NCBI GenBank assembly: GCA_025935435.1
Contig: JAICVH010000099.1
Span: 1-7,767 of the forward strand
Origin: Burkholderiales bacterium
Lineage (GTDB): Bacteria; Pseudomonadota; Gammaproteobacteria; Burkholderiales; Casimicrobiaceae
Reading direction: 5' to 3'
Length of the DNA: 7,767 bases
The position numbers were made by a program, and so were the translations under genes. The notes below the pieces were generated by a model, which saw only the letters and a program-made list of their open reading frames with translations, did no database searches and was not told the origin of the DNA. This document shows, piece after piece, positions 1 through 6,625 of the stretch (position 1 is the first letter of the stretch; each line of letters begins with the position of its first letter).

Positions 1-243
1 GCGCTGCTCCTGCGAAACGCGCACGCGGTGAAGATCTACCGCACCGGGGCGAGCGCGCGCGCCGCGAGGGATCCGTTGCTGCTGGTCGACGATACGCACT
101 TCGTGCATCGCTTCCATGTGGATCGACCTGGGGGCAAGCTGTCGATCGGTGATCCGGAACGTGCGAAGCCGCTTGTCGAACGCTTCGACGAAATCTGGGA
201 AAGCGGCGAGCCGGGCGTGACCGGGACGGTGCTCGGTTTGTAG
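1..243 (+). CDS. C-terminal fragment of a conserved hypothetical protein (DUF7931-like)
   Basis: This is an open frame from the first base of the window to a TAG stop; the true start lies outside. The 80 visible residues include RNAHAVKIYRTG near the start, DDTHFVHRFHVD in the middle, and an ending of the form 'PLVERFDEIWESGEPGVTGT'. This pattern resembles the C-terminal domain called DUF7931 in proteobacterial proteins, some of which carry an N-terminal GNAT acetyltransferase domain. That assignment is from memory and is uncertain, and no catalytic residues can be named. The histidine/aspartate-rich middle (DDTHFVHRFH) is the most conserved-looking part. The gene converges on vapC, with only 7 bases between the two stop codons. 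I infer a real gene from clean third-position GC bias and a natural C-terminus. Confidence 0.7.
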   Translation, partial: ALLLRNAHAVKIYRTGASARAARDPLLLVDDTHFVHRFHVDRPGGKLSIGDPERAKPLVERFDEIWESGEPGVTGTVLGL

Positions 244-250
244 AGAGCAG

Positions 251-634
251 TCAGCGCGCGTGCGACGCGTCGTCCCATGCCGCGGCGAGGCGCGCATCGA
301 GCGTGACGAGCGGCGCGGCGCGCGCAATCGCGAGTTGCAGATACGCAGCGTCGTAAACTGACAGTTGAAAGCGCCGTGCGAACGGCGGCAACATATCCCA
401 GTCGGGCTCGAATAAGTCGAGTGCCAGGACGCGCGTCAGACGGTGGCGCGCCTCGAACTCTTCGGCGCGGTCCGGATACCGGATTGTCTTGATCAAGCAG
501 ACGCTCGCGAGTTCATAGCGAATGAGCGTCGGCGCGATCAACCTGCCACGCGTAGCGACAACGATCGGCGGCGCTTCGGGCTCGTCGAAAATGACGGCAG
601 CGAGCGCGGACGCATCAACGACGACGACCTTCAT
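251..634 (-). CDS. vapC: PIN-domain ribonuclease toxin, VapC family
   Basis: This 127-residue protein is the usual length for a VapC/FitB toxin. PIN-domain toxins are Mg2+-dependent RNases that cut tRNA, rRNA or mRNA; the target here is unknown. The full acidic set is visible: D7 in VVVDASAL, E41 in IRYELAS, D95 in SVYDAAYL and D113 in VTLDARL. Nothing looks broken, so the toxin should be active. The ATG at 634 is preferred over a longer in-frame start at 691, because MKVVVVDASAL is the classic PIN N-terminus and a GGGA stretch lies about 5 bases upstream. The start lies inside the antitoxin gene (20-base overlap), so translation is probably coupled. The assignment as VapC-type toxin is firm; the exact subfamily is not. 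Confidence 0.93.
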   Translation of the reverse strand: MKVVVVDASALAAVIFDEPEAPPIVVATRGRLIAPTLIRYELASVCLIKTIRYPDRAEEFEARHRLTRVLALDLFEPDWDMLPPFARRFQLSVYDAAYLQLAIARAAPLVTLDARLAAAWDDASHAR

Positions 635-959
635 CGCGGTCCCGCCGAACGATCGTCGCCGCTTCACTAGGCGTCGAAGCGCCCAAAGCACGCGCCCGTT
701 CCCACAACTCCGCGAGCGTCAGCTTGCTGCTCGCACGCGCGGGAGTCGACGAACGCCCCGCGTGAACGACGTTGCGGGATTCGCGTGACGACGCGTACGC
801 GCGCGGCACCGGTTCCGCGCTGGCGGCGTCACCGGCAGCGGCTCGCTCGATGATCAACAACAACTCCCGTTGCATCGATCGGCGGTTTTCCGCCGCCCGC
901 CGACGAATCCCGTCCGCCACGTGGTCGGGCACTTCCTTGATCGTGAATGTGACGGCCAT
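615..959 (-). CDS. FitA/VapB-like ribbon-helix-helix antitoxin
   Basis: This 114-residue protein is the partner of the PIN toxin. Residues 3-43 (from VTFTIKEVPDHV through RELLLIIERAA) match the FitA-like ribbon-helix-helix fold: a short beta strand that would contact DNA, then two helices ending in an amphipathic ELLLIIERA segment. Residues 44-78 form an Ala/Ser/Arg-rich linker. Residues 79-114 (KLTLAELWERARALG, then SEAATIVRRDRDEGRRR) look like the toxin-neutralising arm, in which an arginine typically enters the PIN active site. At 114 residues it is longer than FitA (about 80), the extra length being the linker. The ATG at 959 is chosen over one at 992 because GGAGAG (965-970) sits 5 bases upstream and the 992 start would place the promoter inside the gene. 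Known relatives repress their own operon; a candidate operator lies at 976-1003. Confidence 0.88.
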   Translation of the reverse strand: MAVTFTIKEVPDHVADGIRRRAAENRRSMQRELLLIIERAAAGDAASAEPVPRAYASSRESRNVVHAGRSSTPARASSKLTLAELWERARALGASTPSEAATIVRRDRDEGRRR

Positions 960-975
960 CACAGCTCTCCGTAGC

Positions 976-1003
976 TTGGATCCATTATACATCCAAAACG
1001 GAT
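976..1003 (-). promoter_or_regulatory. Antitoxin-toxin promoter with overlapping operator
   Basis: On the minus strand there is a perfect TATAAT -10 box (984-989), 25 bases before the antitoxin start. No good -35 is seen at 16-18 bases spacing (the best are near 1007-1012). The box sits in the 9-base centre of a perfect inverted repeat, TTGGAT (976-981) and ATCCAA (991-996). A second, nested repeat, ATCC (991-994) and GGAT (1000-1003), gives three half-sites. A repressor bound here would cover the -10, as expected for autoregulation by the ribbon-helix-helix antitoxin. The sequence is direct observation; its use as an operator is inference from the family. Confidence 0.65.
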
Positions 1004-1033
1004 GCGCCGCGATTGTTCGCAGTCGCCACTCGC

Positions 1034-1052
1034 GGCGCGCGCCGTACGCGCC
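1034..1052 (-). terminator. GC hairpin directly after purC stop (possible weak terminator)
   Basis: A 6-bp stem, GGCGCG paired with CGCGCC, with a 7-base loop begins at the base after the purC TAA. There is no T run after it on the minus strand, so it is not a standard intrinsic terminator. It could mark the 3' end of the operon with Rho or protect the transcript. GC-rich hairpins arise easily by chance in this genome. Confidence 0.25.
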
Positions 1053-1775
1053 TTACACGGGTACGCCGATGCGCCGAGCGACGTCGCGGTAGTGCTCGAT
1101 CACCTCGCCGAGATCTCGCCGAAAGCGGTCCTTGTCGAGTTTTTCGCCGGTCTTCGCGTCCCACAACCGACAACCGTCCGGCGTGAACTCGTCGCCGAGC
1201 ACCAGTTCACCGTTCGGATCATCGAGCGGATGACCAAACTCGAGCTTGTAATCGACGAGATCAATGCCCGCGCTCGCAAACAACGGCTTCAAGACCGCGT
1301 TGACGCGATGCGTCAGCGCCTTCATCTGCGCGATTTCCGCAGGCGTCGCCCACTTCAACACGCGGATATGGTCGTCGTTGACCAGAGGATCGTGCAGCGC
1401 ATCGCTTTTCAGAAAAAACTCGAAGATGGGTTCCGGCAAGCGCGTGCCCTCCTCGATACCGTAGCGCTTGGCCATTGAACCGGCGCATACGTTGCGGACG
1501 ACGCACTCGACGGGGATCATCTTCATCGCCTTGACCAGGGATTCCCGGTCGTTCAGCACCGACACGAAATGCGTCGGTATTCCCGACTGCGCGAGCTTGC
1601 CCATGACGAACGCGTTGATGCGGTTGTTCGTCTCTCCCTTCCGTTCGAGCTTCGCGACCTTCGCACCGTCGAATGCCGACACATCGTCGCGATAATGCAT
1701 GACGAGCCGATGCGGATCATCGGTCGCATACATCGTCTTCGCTTTGCCGCGATAGAGTTCCTGCCGCTTTTCCAT
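1053..1775 (-). CDS. purC: Phosphoribosylaminoimidazole-succinocarboxamide synthase (SAICAR synthetase)
   Basis: PurC joins aspartate to CAIR with ATP to make SAICAR, a late step of de novo IMP synthesis in the cytoplasm. The product has 240 residues, close to the 237 of E. coli PurC, and aligns with it from MEKRQELYRGKAKT onward. Both family signatures are present: MIPVECVVRNVCAGS (86-100) and LVDYKLEFG (173-181). LVLGDEFTPDGCRLWD (191-206) and the N-terminal lysines K11 and K13 of the ATP site are also seen. The ATG at 1775 is chosen over an upstream in-frame ATG at 1868, which would overlap the preceding hydrolase gene and add a non-homologous Arg-rich leader. A weak GGAAA lies about 4 bases upstream. 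It is the last gene of the dapA-bamC block, 52 bases after the hydrolase. It is the short bacterial form, not the roughly 300-residue form. Confidence 0.95.
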   Translation of the reverse strand: MEKRQELYRGKAKTMYATDDPHRLVMHYRDDVSAFDGAKVAKLERKGETNNRINAFVMGKLAQSGIPTHFVSVLNDRESLVKAMKMIPVECVVRNVCAGSMAKRYGIEEGTRLPEPIFEFFLKSDALHDPLVNDDHIRVLKWATPAEIAQMKALTHRVNAVLKPLFASAGIDLVDYKLEFGHPLDDPNGELVLGDEFTPDGCRLWDAKTGEKLDKDRFRRDLGEVIEHYRDVARRIGVPV

Positions 1776-1801
1776 GGCGTTTCCGATCAGCCCGTTGTTT
1801 T

Positions 1802-1825
1802 GCGCGCGGGCGTAGATACGCGCGC
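1802..1825 (-). other. Strong GC hairpin between hydrolase and purC
   Basis: A 7-bp perfect stem, GCGCGCG (1802-1808) with CGCGCGC (1819-1825), encloses a 10-base loop. In the minus-strand transcript it lies just after the hydrolase stop and 26 bases before the purC start. It is followed by AAAAC, not a U run, so it is unlikely to terminate. It could protect or separate the two cistrons; that role is inference. Confidence 0.35.
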
Positions 1826-1827
1826 CG

Positions 1828-2592
1828 TCACATCTCGCGCCACGCAAAGCCGCTCGCCTGGTCCGCAATGCCGATCCAGTCGGGCGAGCAGTTCAACGCC
1901 TGCGCAAGCGCGGCGCGCGCCTTGGCGGGCGTATTGTTCTGCTGCGACAGATGCGCCGCGATGACGTGCCGAAGCCGCGACGTGTCGAGCGCAGCCAGCA
2001 GCGCGGCCGACGCTTCGTTGTGAAGATGGCCGAGGCGGCTCGAGATCCGCTGCTTCAGTGGCCACGGATAATCGCCACCCGCAAGCATGTCGATGTCGTG
2101 GTTGCACTCGAGGACGAGCGCATCGCAGCCGGAAAGACTCGTCTCGACGTAGCGCGTCGTCACGCCGATATCGGTGAGGATGCCGAGGCGATGCGCGCCG
2201 TCGCCCACGACGAACTGCACGGGTTCGCGGGCATCGTGCGGCACGGGGAACGGCCGCACTTCCAGCATGCCGATCGCGAACACATCCTGCGTGTCGAAGC
2301 CGTAGACCCGGTCGAGGCGCGCAAACCGCTCCGACACCATCTCGAGCGTGCCGAACGTGAGCCAGACGGGAACGCGATAACGCGCAGCGAACGCTGCGAC
2401 GCCGCCGATGTGATCGGCATGCTCGTGCGTTACGAGCACTGCGCTTATCGTCTCCGCAGCAACGCCCAGCCGCGCGAGCCGGGCGACCGTATCGCGCACG
2501 GCGAACCCGCAGTCGATGAGGACGCGCGTATCGCCGACTTCGACGACGAGACCATTGCCTTCGCTGCCACTGCCGAGTGACGCGAAGCGCAT
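1828..2592 (-). CDS. MBL-fold metallo-hydrolase, YycJ/VicX type
   Basis: This 254-residue cytoplasmic protein has no signal peptide. It shows the whole metallo-beta-lactamase-fold metal site: HEHADH (56-61), H119 in VPHDARE, D141 in LTDIG, and the final histidine H214 in IAAHLSQQNN. LECNHD (161-166) and GHLHNEAS (188-195) are features of the YycJ/VicX branch, which is related to RNase Z and DNA-acting nucleases. YycJ-type proteins have been reported as 5'-3' exonucleases in Gram-positive bacteria, but the activity here is unproven. The start MRFASLGSGSEGN is typical of the branch. The gene begins 27 bases after bamC with no strong ribosome-binding site and precedes purC, so it probably shares the dapA-bamC transcript. 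The fold is certain; substrate and role are open. Confidence 0.9.
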   Translation of the reverse strand: MRFASLGSGSEGNGLVVEVGDTRVLIDCGFAVRDTVARLARLGVAAETISAVLVTHEHADHIGGVAAFAARYRVPVWLTFGTLEMVSERFARLDRVYGFDTQDVFAIGMLEVRPFPVPHDAREPVQFVVGDGAHRLGILTDIGVTTRYVETSLSGCDALVLECNHDIDMLAGGDYPWPLKQRISSRLGHLHNEASAALLAALDTSRLRHVIAAHLSQQNNTPAKARAALAQALNCSPDWIGIADQASGFAWREM

Positions 2593-2619
2593 GGTGACGG
2601 TCGCGGGGACGTTACGCGG

Positions 2620-3764
2620 CTATTTGAGCTGGTCGCGCAGCAGTGCGAGGATGCGTTCGCTCGCCTGCGTGCGATCCGGGTTTCCGGACGGATCCTGCAC
2701 GCTCACCGTGCTCTGCGGCGCGGTCTCGACGATCTTGATCCGGTATTGCTCCGGCTTGTCCTTGTCGTCGGTCTTCCAGAACGTCAGCAGCTTCGACAGG
2801 AACCCCTTTTCGCGATCCTTGCGCGCCATGTCGGCGTCCGGATCCGAGAAGCGAACGAAATAGATCCCGGTCGAGCGATCGCGATCGACGACCGTGAAGC
2901 CACTGCGGTCGAGCGCGAGTCCCACGCGACGCCACGCACGATCGAACGGATCATCGACCACGAGCGTGGACACGCCGTCGCTCTTCAGCAGCCGCGCATG
3001 CGCCGGGGCCGCGGCGGCTGCCGCCGGCGACGCGGCCGCGACGGCCTGCGCCTCGGGCGTCCCGAAGCCGATCATCATCCGCGACAGCATTTCCGCCTCG
3101 AGATCGGGATTCGGCGGCATGACCGCCCAGGCGAATCCGGCCGGCGACACGTTGTCGACCTTCGCCGTAGGTACCTGTTCCATGCCACGGTGAGACACGT
3201 ACACCTCGACCGTGCCGGCCTCTGCCCCGCGTTCTATCCGCGTGCGGAACTTGTCGCGCTTGTACGTCGAATAGAAGACATCGATGTACTTGCCGATGTA
3301 CTTGCGGACGATGTCCTGCGGAATCTCGGCGCGGTTTTCTGCCCAGTCGGTTTCCATGACGCCAAGCGACGGCTGCTCGGTGGCGATGACGAATCCGAGA
3401 TCCGTCCAGAACTTGCGCACCTGCGACCACGCCTGCTCGGGTGTCGTCTTGACGACGAGCCAGCGTTCGTTGCCGGCGCGTGCGATGCGCGCCTCGCTGA
3501 CAACGGGCAGGAGTTCCGCCTGCTTCGGCCGTCCGGCGTTGCGCGCGGCAAACTGTGACGCCGAATTGACCGCGAAGCGATCGTCGTACTGTGGCGCGCT
3601 GAGATCGGGCGGCAGTTCGAGTGATGGTGCACTCGCCGCAGATTTGTAATCGATGCGCTTGCCGAGCGAACCAAGCGAACCGAGCGATTCGCATCCGCCC
3701 AGGCACACGATGAGCAGGGCCGCGAGCAGAGCGACATGCGCGCGGATAGTGAACAATCGAGTCA

Positions 3765-3765
<1 letters not shown>
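2620..3765 (-). CDS. bamC: Outer membrane assembly lipoprotein BamC
   Basis: BamC is a lipoprotein of the BAM complex, which inserts beta-barrel proteins into the outer membrane. The product has 381 residues (E. coli 344). It begins MTRLFTIRAH, followed by a hydrophobic segment and a lipobox LGGC with the modified cysteine at 25. Residues 38-62 (IDYKSA, then LELPPDLSAPQYDD) form the conserved unstructured region that contacts BamD in relatives. Two helix-grip domains follow at about 88-235 and 258-381. They are joined by an Ala/Pro linker (about 238-257) richer in alanine than usual, which accounts for part of the extra length. The ATG at 3765 is chosen because it gives the signal peptide and overlaps the dapA TGA by one base (TGATG); a longer in-frame start at 4017 lies deep inside dapA. 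Translation is probably coupled to dapA. Confidence 0.94.
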
Positions 3766-4673
<908 letters not shown>

Positions 4674-4698
4674 GAAATGCAGAGGTGGAAAAAGCGCG

Positions 4699-4728
4699 AT
4701 TCTACCCGATTCGCTCTCTCGAGCGGGT
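4699..4728 (-). promoter_or_regulatory. Candidate dapA promoter and adjacent inverted repeat
   Basis: On the minus strand TAGAAT (4699-4704) matches the -10 consensus at five of six bases, and a start near 4692 would give a leader of about 20 bases. No convincing -35 is visible. Immediately upstream lie two alternative inverted repeats: CGCTC/GAGCG (4712-4716 and 4721-4725, 4-base loop) and ACCCG/CGGGT (4704-4708 and 4724-4728). They occupy the spacer and could be an operator or chance. The 93-base gap between the methyltransferase and dapA holds nothing else I can see. Confidence 0.45.
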
Positions 4729-4766
4729 GCGGCTGCAGCGTCGATCCACGGATCCGGGATGCTCGA

Positions 4767-5357
4767 TCAGAGCGCGATGTCCACGCGCGGCGCCGATTCC
4801 GGCAGTGGGGGTGGCCACGCACGCTGGCGGCCGACAGCGGCGAGCCGCTGCACGACCGCACGCCGCACCCCCGCGATCGATCCTTGCTCGAACGCGACGA
4901 CGGTAAGACGCGGCCGCACCGCGTCGAGCAATTCGGCGTCGCTCAGCAGGAAATCGGGATTCGACGGACGACCGAACCGCTCGTTTCCGGCCGCGAACGT
5001 CTCGTACAGCAGCACGCCGCTCTCGCTGACTGCGGCGACGAGATCGCCAAGCCGCGGCCGATGCAGGTAATTGGTGACGACGACGGCGTCGAAGGTTTCC
5101 CGATCGAGCGGCCATGGGACGTCCTCGAGGTCGCCGACGCGGGTTTCGATACCGGCCACACCCCGCAACGCAGACAACGCGTCGGGATCGCGGTCGATCG
5201 CCAGCACCTGCGCACCGCGTGCAGCGAAAAAACGCGCGTGCCGCCCCGTCCCCGCGGCGACGTCGAGCACCCGCGCGCGTGCTGGAACGAGATCAGCAAA
5301 GCGCTCGATCCACGCCGACGGCCGCAGCGTCACATCATGTGGACTTCGGTGCGTCAT
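4767..5357 (-). CDS. Class I SAM-dependent methyltransferase (TehB/UbiE-like)
   Basis: This small cytoplasmic Rossmann-fold methyltransferase has 196 residues. Motif I is RVLDVAAGTGRHA (about 29-41). An acidic residue at the end of strand 2 (D55 in LAIDRD) would bind the SAM ribose, and D76 in VGDLEDVPWPL lies near the adenine. FDAVVVTNYLHR (89-100) is motif IV-like. The substrate cannot be told from the sequence; relatives annotated as type 11/12 or TehB-like act on varied small molecules or chalcogens. The ATG at 5357 overlaps the stop of the preceding 45-codon ORF (ATGA), which suggests coupled translation. dapA follows after 93 bases. The protein ends in a Pro/Arg-rich tail without a motif. 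The fold is certain, the function unknown. Confidence 0.88.
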   Translation of the reverse strand: MTHRSPHDVTLRPSAWIERFADLVPARARVLDVAAGTGRHARFFAARGAQVLAIDRDPDALSALRGVAGIETRVGDLEDVPWPLDRETFDAVVVTNYLHRPRLGDLVAAVSESGVLLYETFAAGNERFGRPSNPDFLLSDAELLDAVRPRLTVVAFEQGSIAGVRRAVVQRLAAVGRQRAWPPPLPESAPRVDIAL

Positions 5358-5491
5358 ACGTTCGCCGCCTGCACGATCGCGTGCTCGCTTGCCGCTGCAG
5401 CAACGGCGTAACCGTCTTCGACTTGCACGAGGCGAAAAGCGCCGGCAATGCCGTCACCGCGGGAGCGCACAAAGTCGTTGGCGTCATGCAC
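5354..5491 (-). CDS. Small ORF of 45 codons between LysR and methyltransferase
   Basis: The gene is not recognised. A GTG start lies 2 bases after the LysR TAA, and the TGA stop overlaps the methyltransferase ATG as ATGA. The translation begins VHDANDFVRSRGDG, continues IAGAFRLVQVEDGYAV and ends SEHAIVQAANV. By my count about 31 of 45 codons end in G or C, consistent with coding here but not proof. The end of the LysR gene supplies only a weak AAGG-type ribosome-binding site. The peptide is soluble-looking, with no membrane segment or cysteine. It may be a small translated peptide that couples LysR and methyltransferase translation, or the remnant of a longer gene cut when LysR arrived. The tight junctions on both sides are the main support. 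Confidence 0.45.
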   Translation of the reverse strand: MHDANDFVRSRGDGIAGAFRLVQVEDGYAVAAAASEHAIVQAANV

Positions 5492-5493
5492 CT

Positions 5494-6483
5494 TTACGCC
5501 TTGACGCGCGTACGTACGGCACTCTCAGCATTCGCCTTGCGGCGCACGATCGATGTCGCCGAACGCTCGGACTCGACGGCGGCTTCGTCGGTGAGCCAGC
5601 GGAGGAAAGCGACGACATCGTCGCGGTCGGCGGCGCGCGGCGAAGGCAACGCGAAATAGCCGCGTGCCGAATCGTATTTGCGCGCGAATGGCGCGACGAG
5701 ACGTCCGTCGCGCAGGTGCTCGGCGATCATCGGCAGGCGACCGAGCGCAACGCCCTGCCCGCCGACCGCGGCCTGCACGACCTGGTCGTAGATGCGGAAG
5801 CGCAACGCGCCCGCAGGCTTCAGGCCGGGTTGACCGTTTGACGTAAGCCAGCTTCGCCAATCCAGCCACGGCGTACGGCCGTCGGGATCGTCGAGGTGCA
5901 ACAACACGTGCCGCGTCAGATCAGCGGGCGAACGCAGCGGCGACGTTCCGTGCGCGATCTTCGGGCTCGCGACGGGCGTCATACGTTCGCCGAAGAGCCG
6001 CACTGCGCCCTCCGGGGCCGCCGAGTCCGGCAGATACCGCACCGCGACGTCGACATCACCGCGCGCGAGATCGACGACGCGGTCGTCGGCGGACACGTAT
6101 ACCTCGACGTCCGGATGTCGCGCGCGAAAGTTGGCAAGCCGCGGAATCACCCACAACGACGCGAACGAGACGGTCGTTGACAGCGTAAGGCCAGGCGATC
6201 GCGCGGTGCCGCGCACGCGTTCCGCCGCCGACGCGAGCGACTGCAGTGCGTCGGTGACTTCGCGATGGAACGCAGTGCCCGCGGGCGTCAGCGCAAGCGC
6301 GCGATGGCGGCGCTCGAACAACGGGATGCCGAGCGCATCTTCGAGCGCCTTGATCTGCCGTGACAACGCCGATTGCGTGACGAACAGTTCGTCCGCGGCG
6401 AGCGTGAACGACAGCCGGCGCCCGGCCGCTTCGAAGCCGCGCAGAAAGTCCAGCGACGGCAGCGCGCGTAGTGTCTTATGCAT
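5494..6483 (-). CDS. LysR-family transcriptional regulator, GcvA-like
   Basis: The protein has 329 residues. The N-terminal winged helix-turn-helix spans about 9-68 and has the GcvA-subgroup pattern: LPSLDFLRGFEAAGR, then SFTLAADELFVTQSALSRQI and FERRHRALALTPAG. A linker helix follows, then a periplasmic-binding-protein-like effector domain (about 96-302) that senses an unknown small molecule. The last 27 residues (ESERSATSIVRRKANAES onward) extend past the usual end. The ATG at 6483 is preferred over an in-frame ATG at 6546 because MHKTLRALPSLDFL matches the family and the longer form would swallow the promoter. ACGGGA directly before it is poorly spaced as a ribosome-binding site. The gene is divergent from DUF2917 and the tautomerase, the classic arrangement for a regulator and its target. 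It may also read into the methyltransferase-dapA run. Confidence 0.92.
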   Translation of the reverse strand: MHKTLRALPSLDFLRGFEAAGRRLSFTLAADELFVTQSALSRQIKALEDALGIPLFERRHRALALTPAGTAFHREVTDALQSLASAAERVRGTARSPGLTLSTTVSFASLWVIPRLANFRARHPDVEVYVSADDRVVDLARGDVDVAVRYLPDSAAPEGAVRLFGERMTPVASPKIAHGTSPLRSPADLTRHVLLHLDDPDGRTPWLDWRSWLTSNGQPGLKPAGALRFRIYDQVVQAAVGGQGVALGRLPMIAEHLRDGRLVAPFARKYDSARGYFALPSPRAADRDDVVAFLRWLTDEAAVESERSATSIVRRKANAESAVRTRVKA

Positions 6484-6492
6484 TCCCGTAGC

Positions 6493-6509
6493 GCATGCAA
6501 GCCATGCAA
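6493..6509. repeat. Inverted and direct repeats in the LysR leader (candidate operator)
   Basis: GCATG (6493-6497) and CATGC (6503-6507) form a perfect inverted repeat with a 5-base centre. The same stretch holds a direct repeat, CATGCAA, at 6494-6500 and 6503-6509, nine bases apart. It lies between the candidate start site and the LysR ATG. LysR-type sites are often short, imperfect T-N11-A dyads near their own gene, so this could be an autoregulatory site. Binding is inference. Confidence 0.4.
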
Positions 6510-6517
6510 ATTCCGCG

Positions 6518-6546
6518 TTTGTACCGAGCCGGTCGGCACGCCACAA
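6518..6546 (-). promoter_or_regulatory. Candidate promoter of the LysR gene
   Basis: On the minus strand TTGTGG (6541-6546) and TACAAA (6518-6523) are separated by exactly 17 bases. They match the sigma-70 consensus at 3/6 and 4/6 positions. A start near 6511 would leave a leader of about 28 bases before the ATG at 6483. The match is moderate, but the spacing and location are good. Confidence 0.45.
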
Positions 6547-6575
6547 TCATTCTCATCGACGCACGGCGGCGCAAA

Positions 6576-6587
6576 CCGGCAGGCCGG
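6576..6587. repeat. 12-bp inverted repeat upstream of the DUF2917 gene
   Basis: CCGGC (6576-6580) and GCCGG (6583-6587) flank a 2-base AG centre. The repeat lies 39 bases before the DUF2917 start, in the divergent intergenic region where regulator sites would be expected. No clear -10/-35 pair was found for the plus-strand gene. GC-rich dyads are common by chance here, so this is weak. Confidence 0.25.
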
Positions 6588-6625
6588 ACGTCGGATGACC
6601 TGACTGCATTCTAACGGAGGTTCGC

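Noticed and set aside
960..1052. Purine riboswitch or PurR-type operator near purC
   Set aside because: No conserved riboswitch core or PurR-like box is seen, and the region lies downstream of purC. The repeats there fit the antitoxin promoter.
1776..1868. 31-residue N-terminal extension of PurC
   Set aside because: It overlaps the end of the hydrolase gene and does not match PurC, whereas MEKRQELYRGKAKT at 1775 does.
1951..2580. Plus-strand open frame of 209 codons opposite the metallo-hydrolase
   Set aside because: It is a shadow frame; the minus strand carries all metal-binding motifs of the hydrolase.
2746..3558. Plus-strand open frame of 270 codons opposite bamC
   Set aside because: Its composition (many Arg, Asp and His) is typical of the complement of a high-GC gene. 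No motif or ribosome-binding site is seen, and bamC is intact on the other strand.
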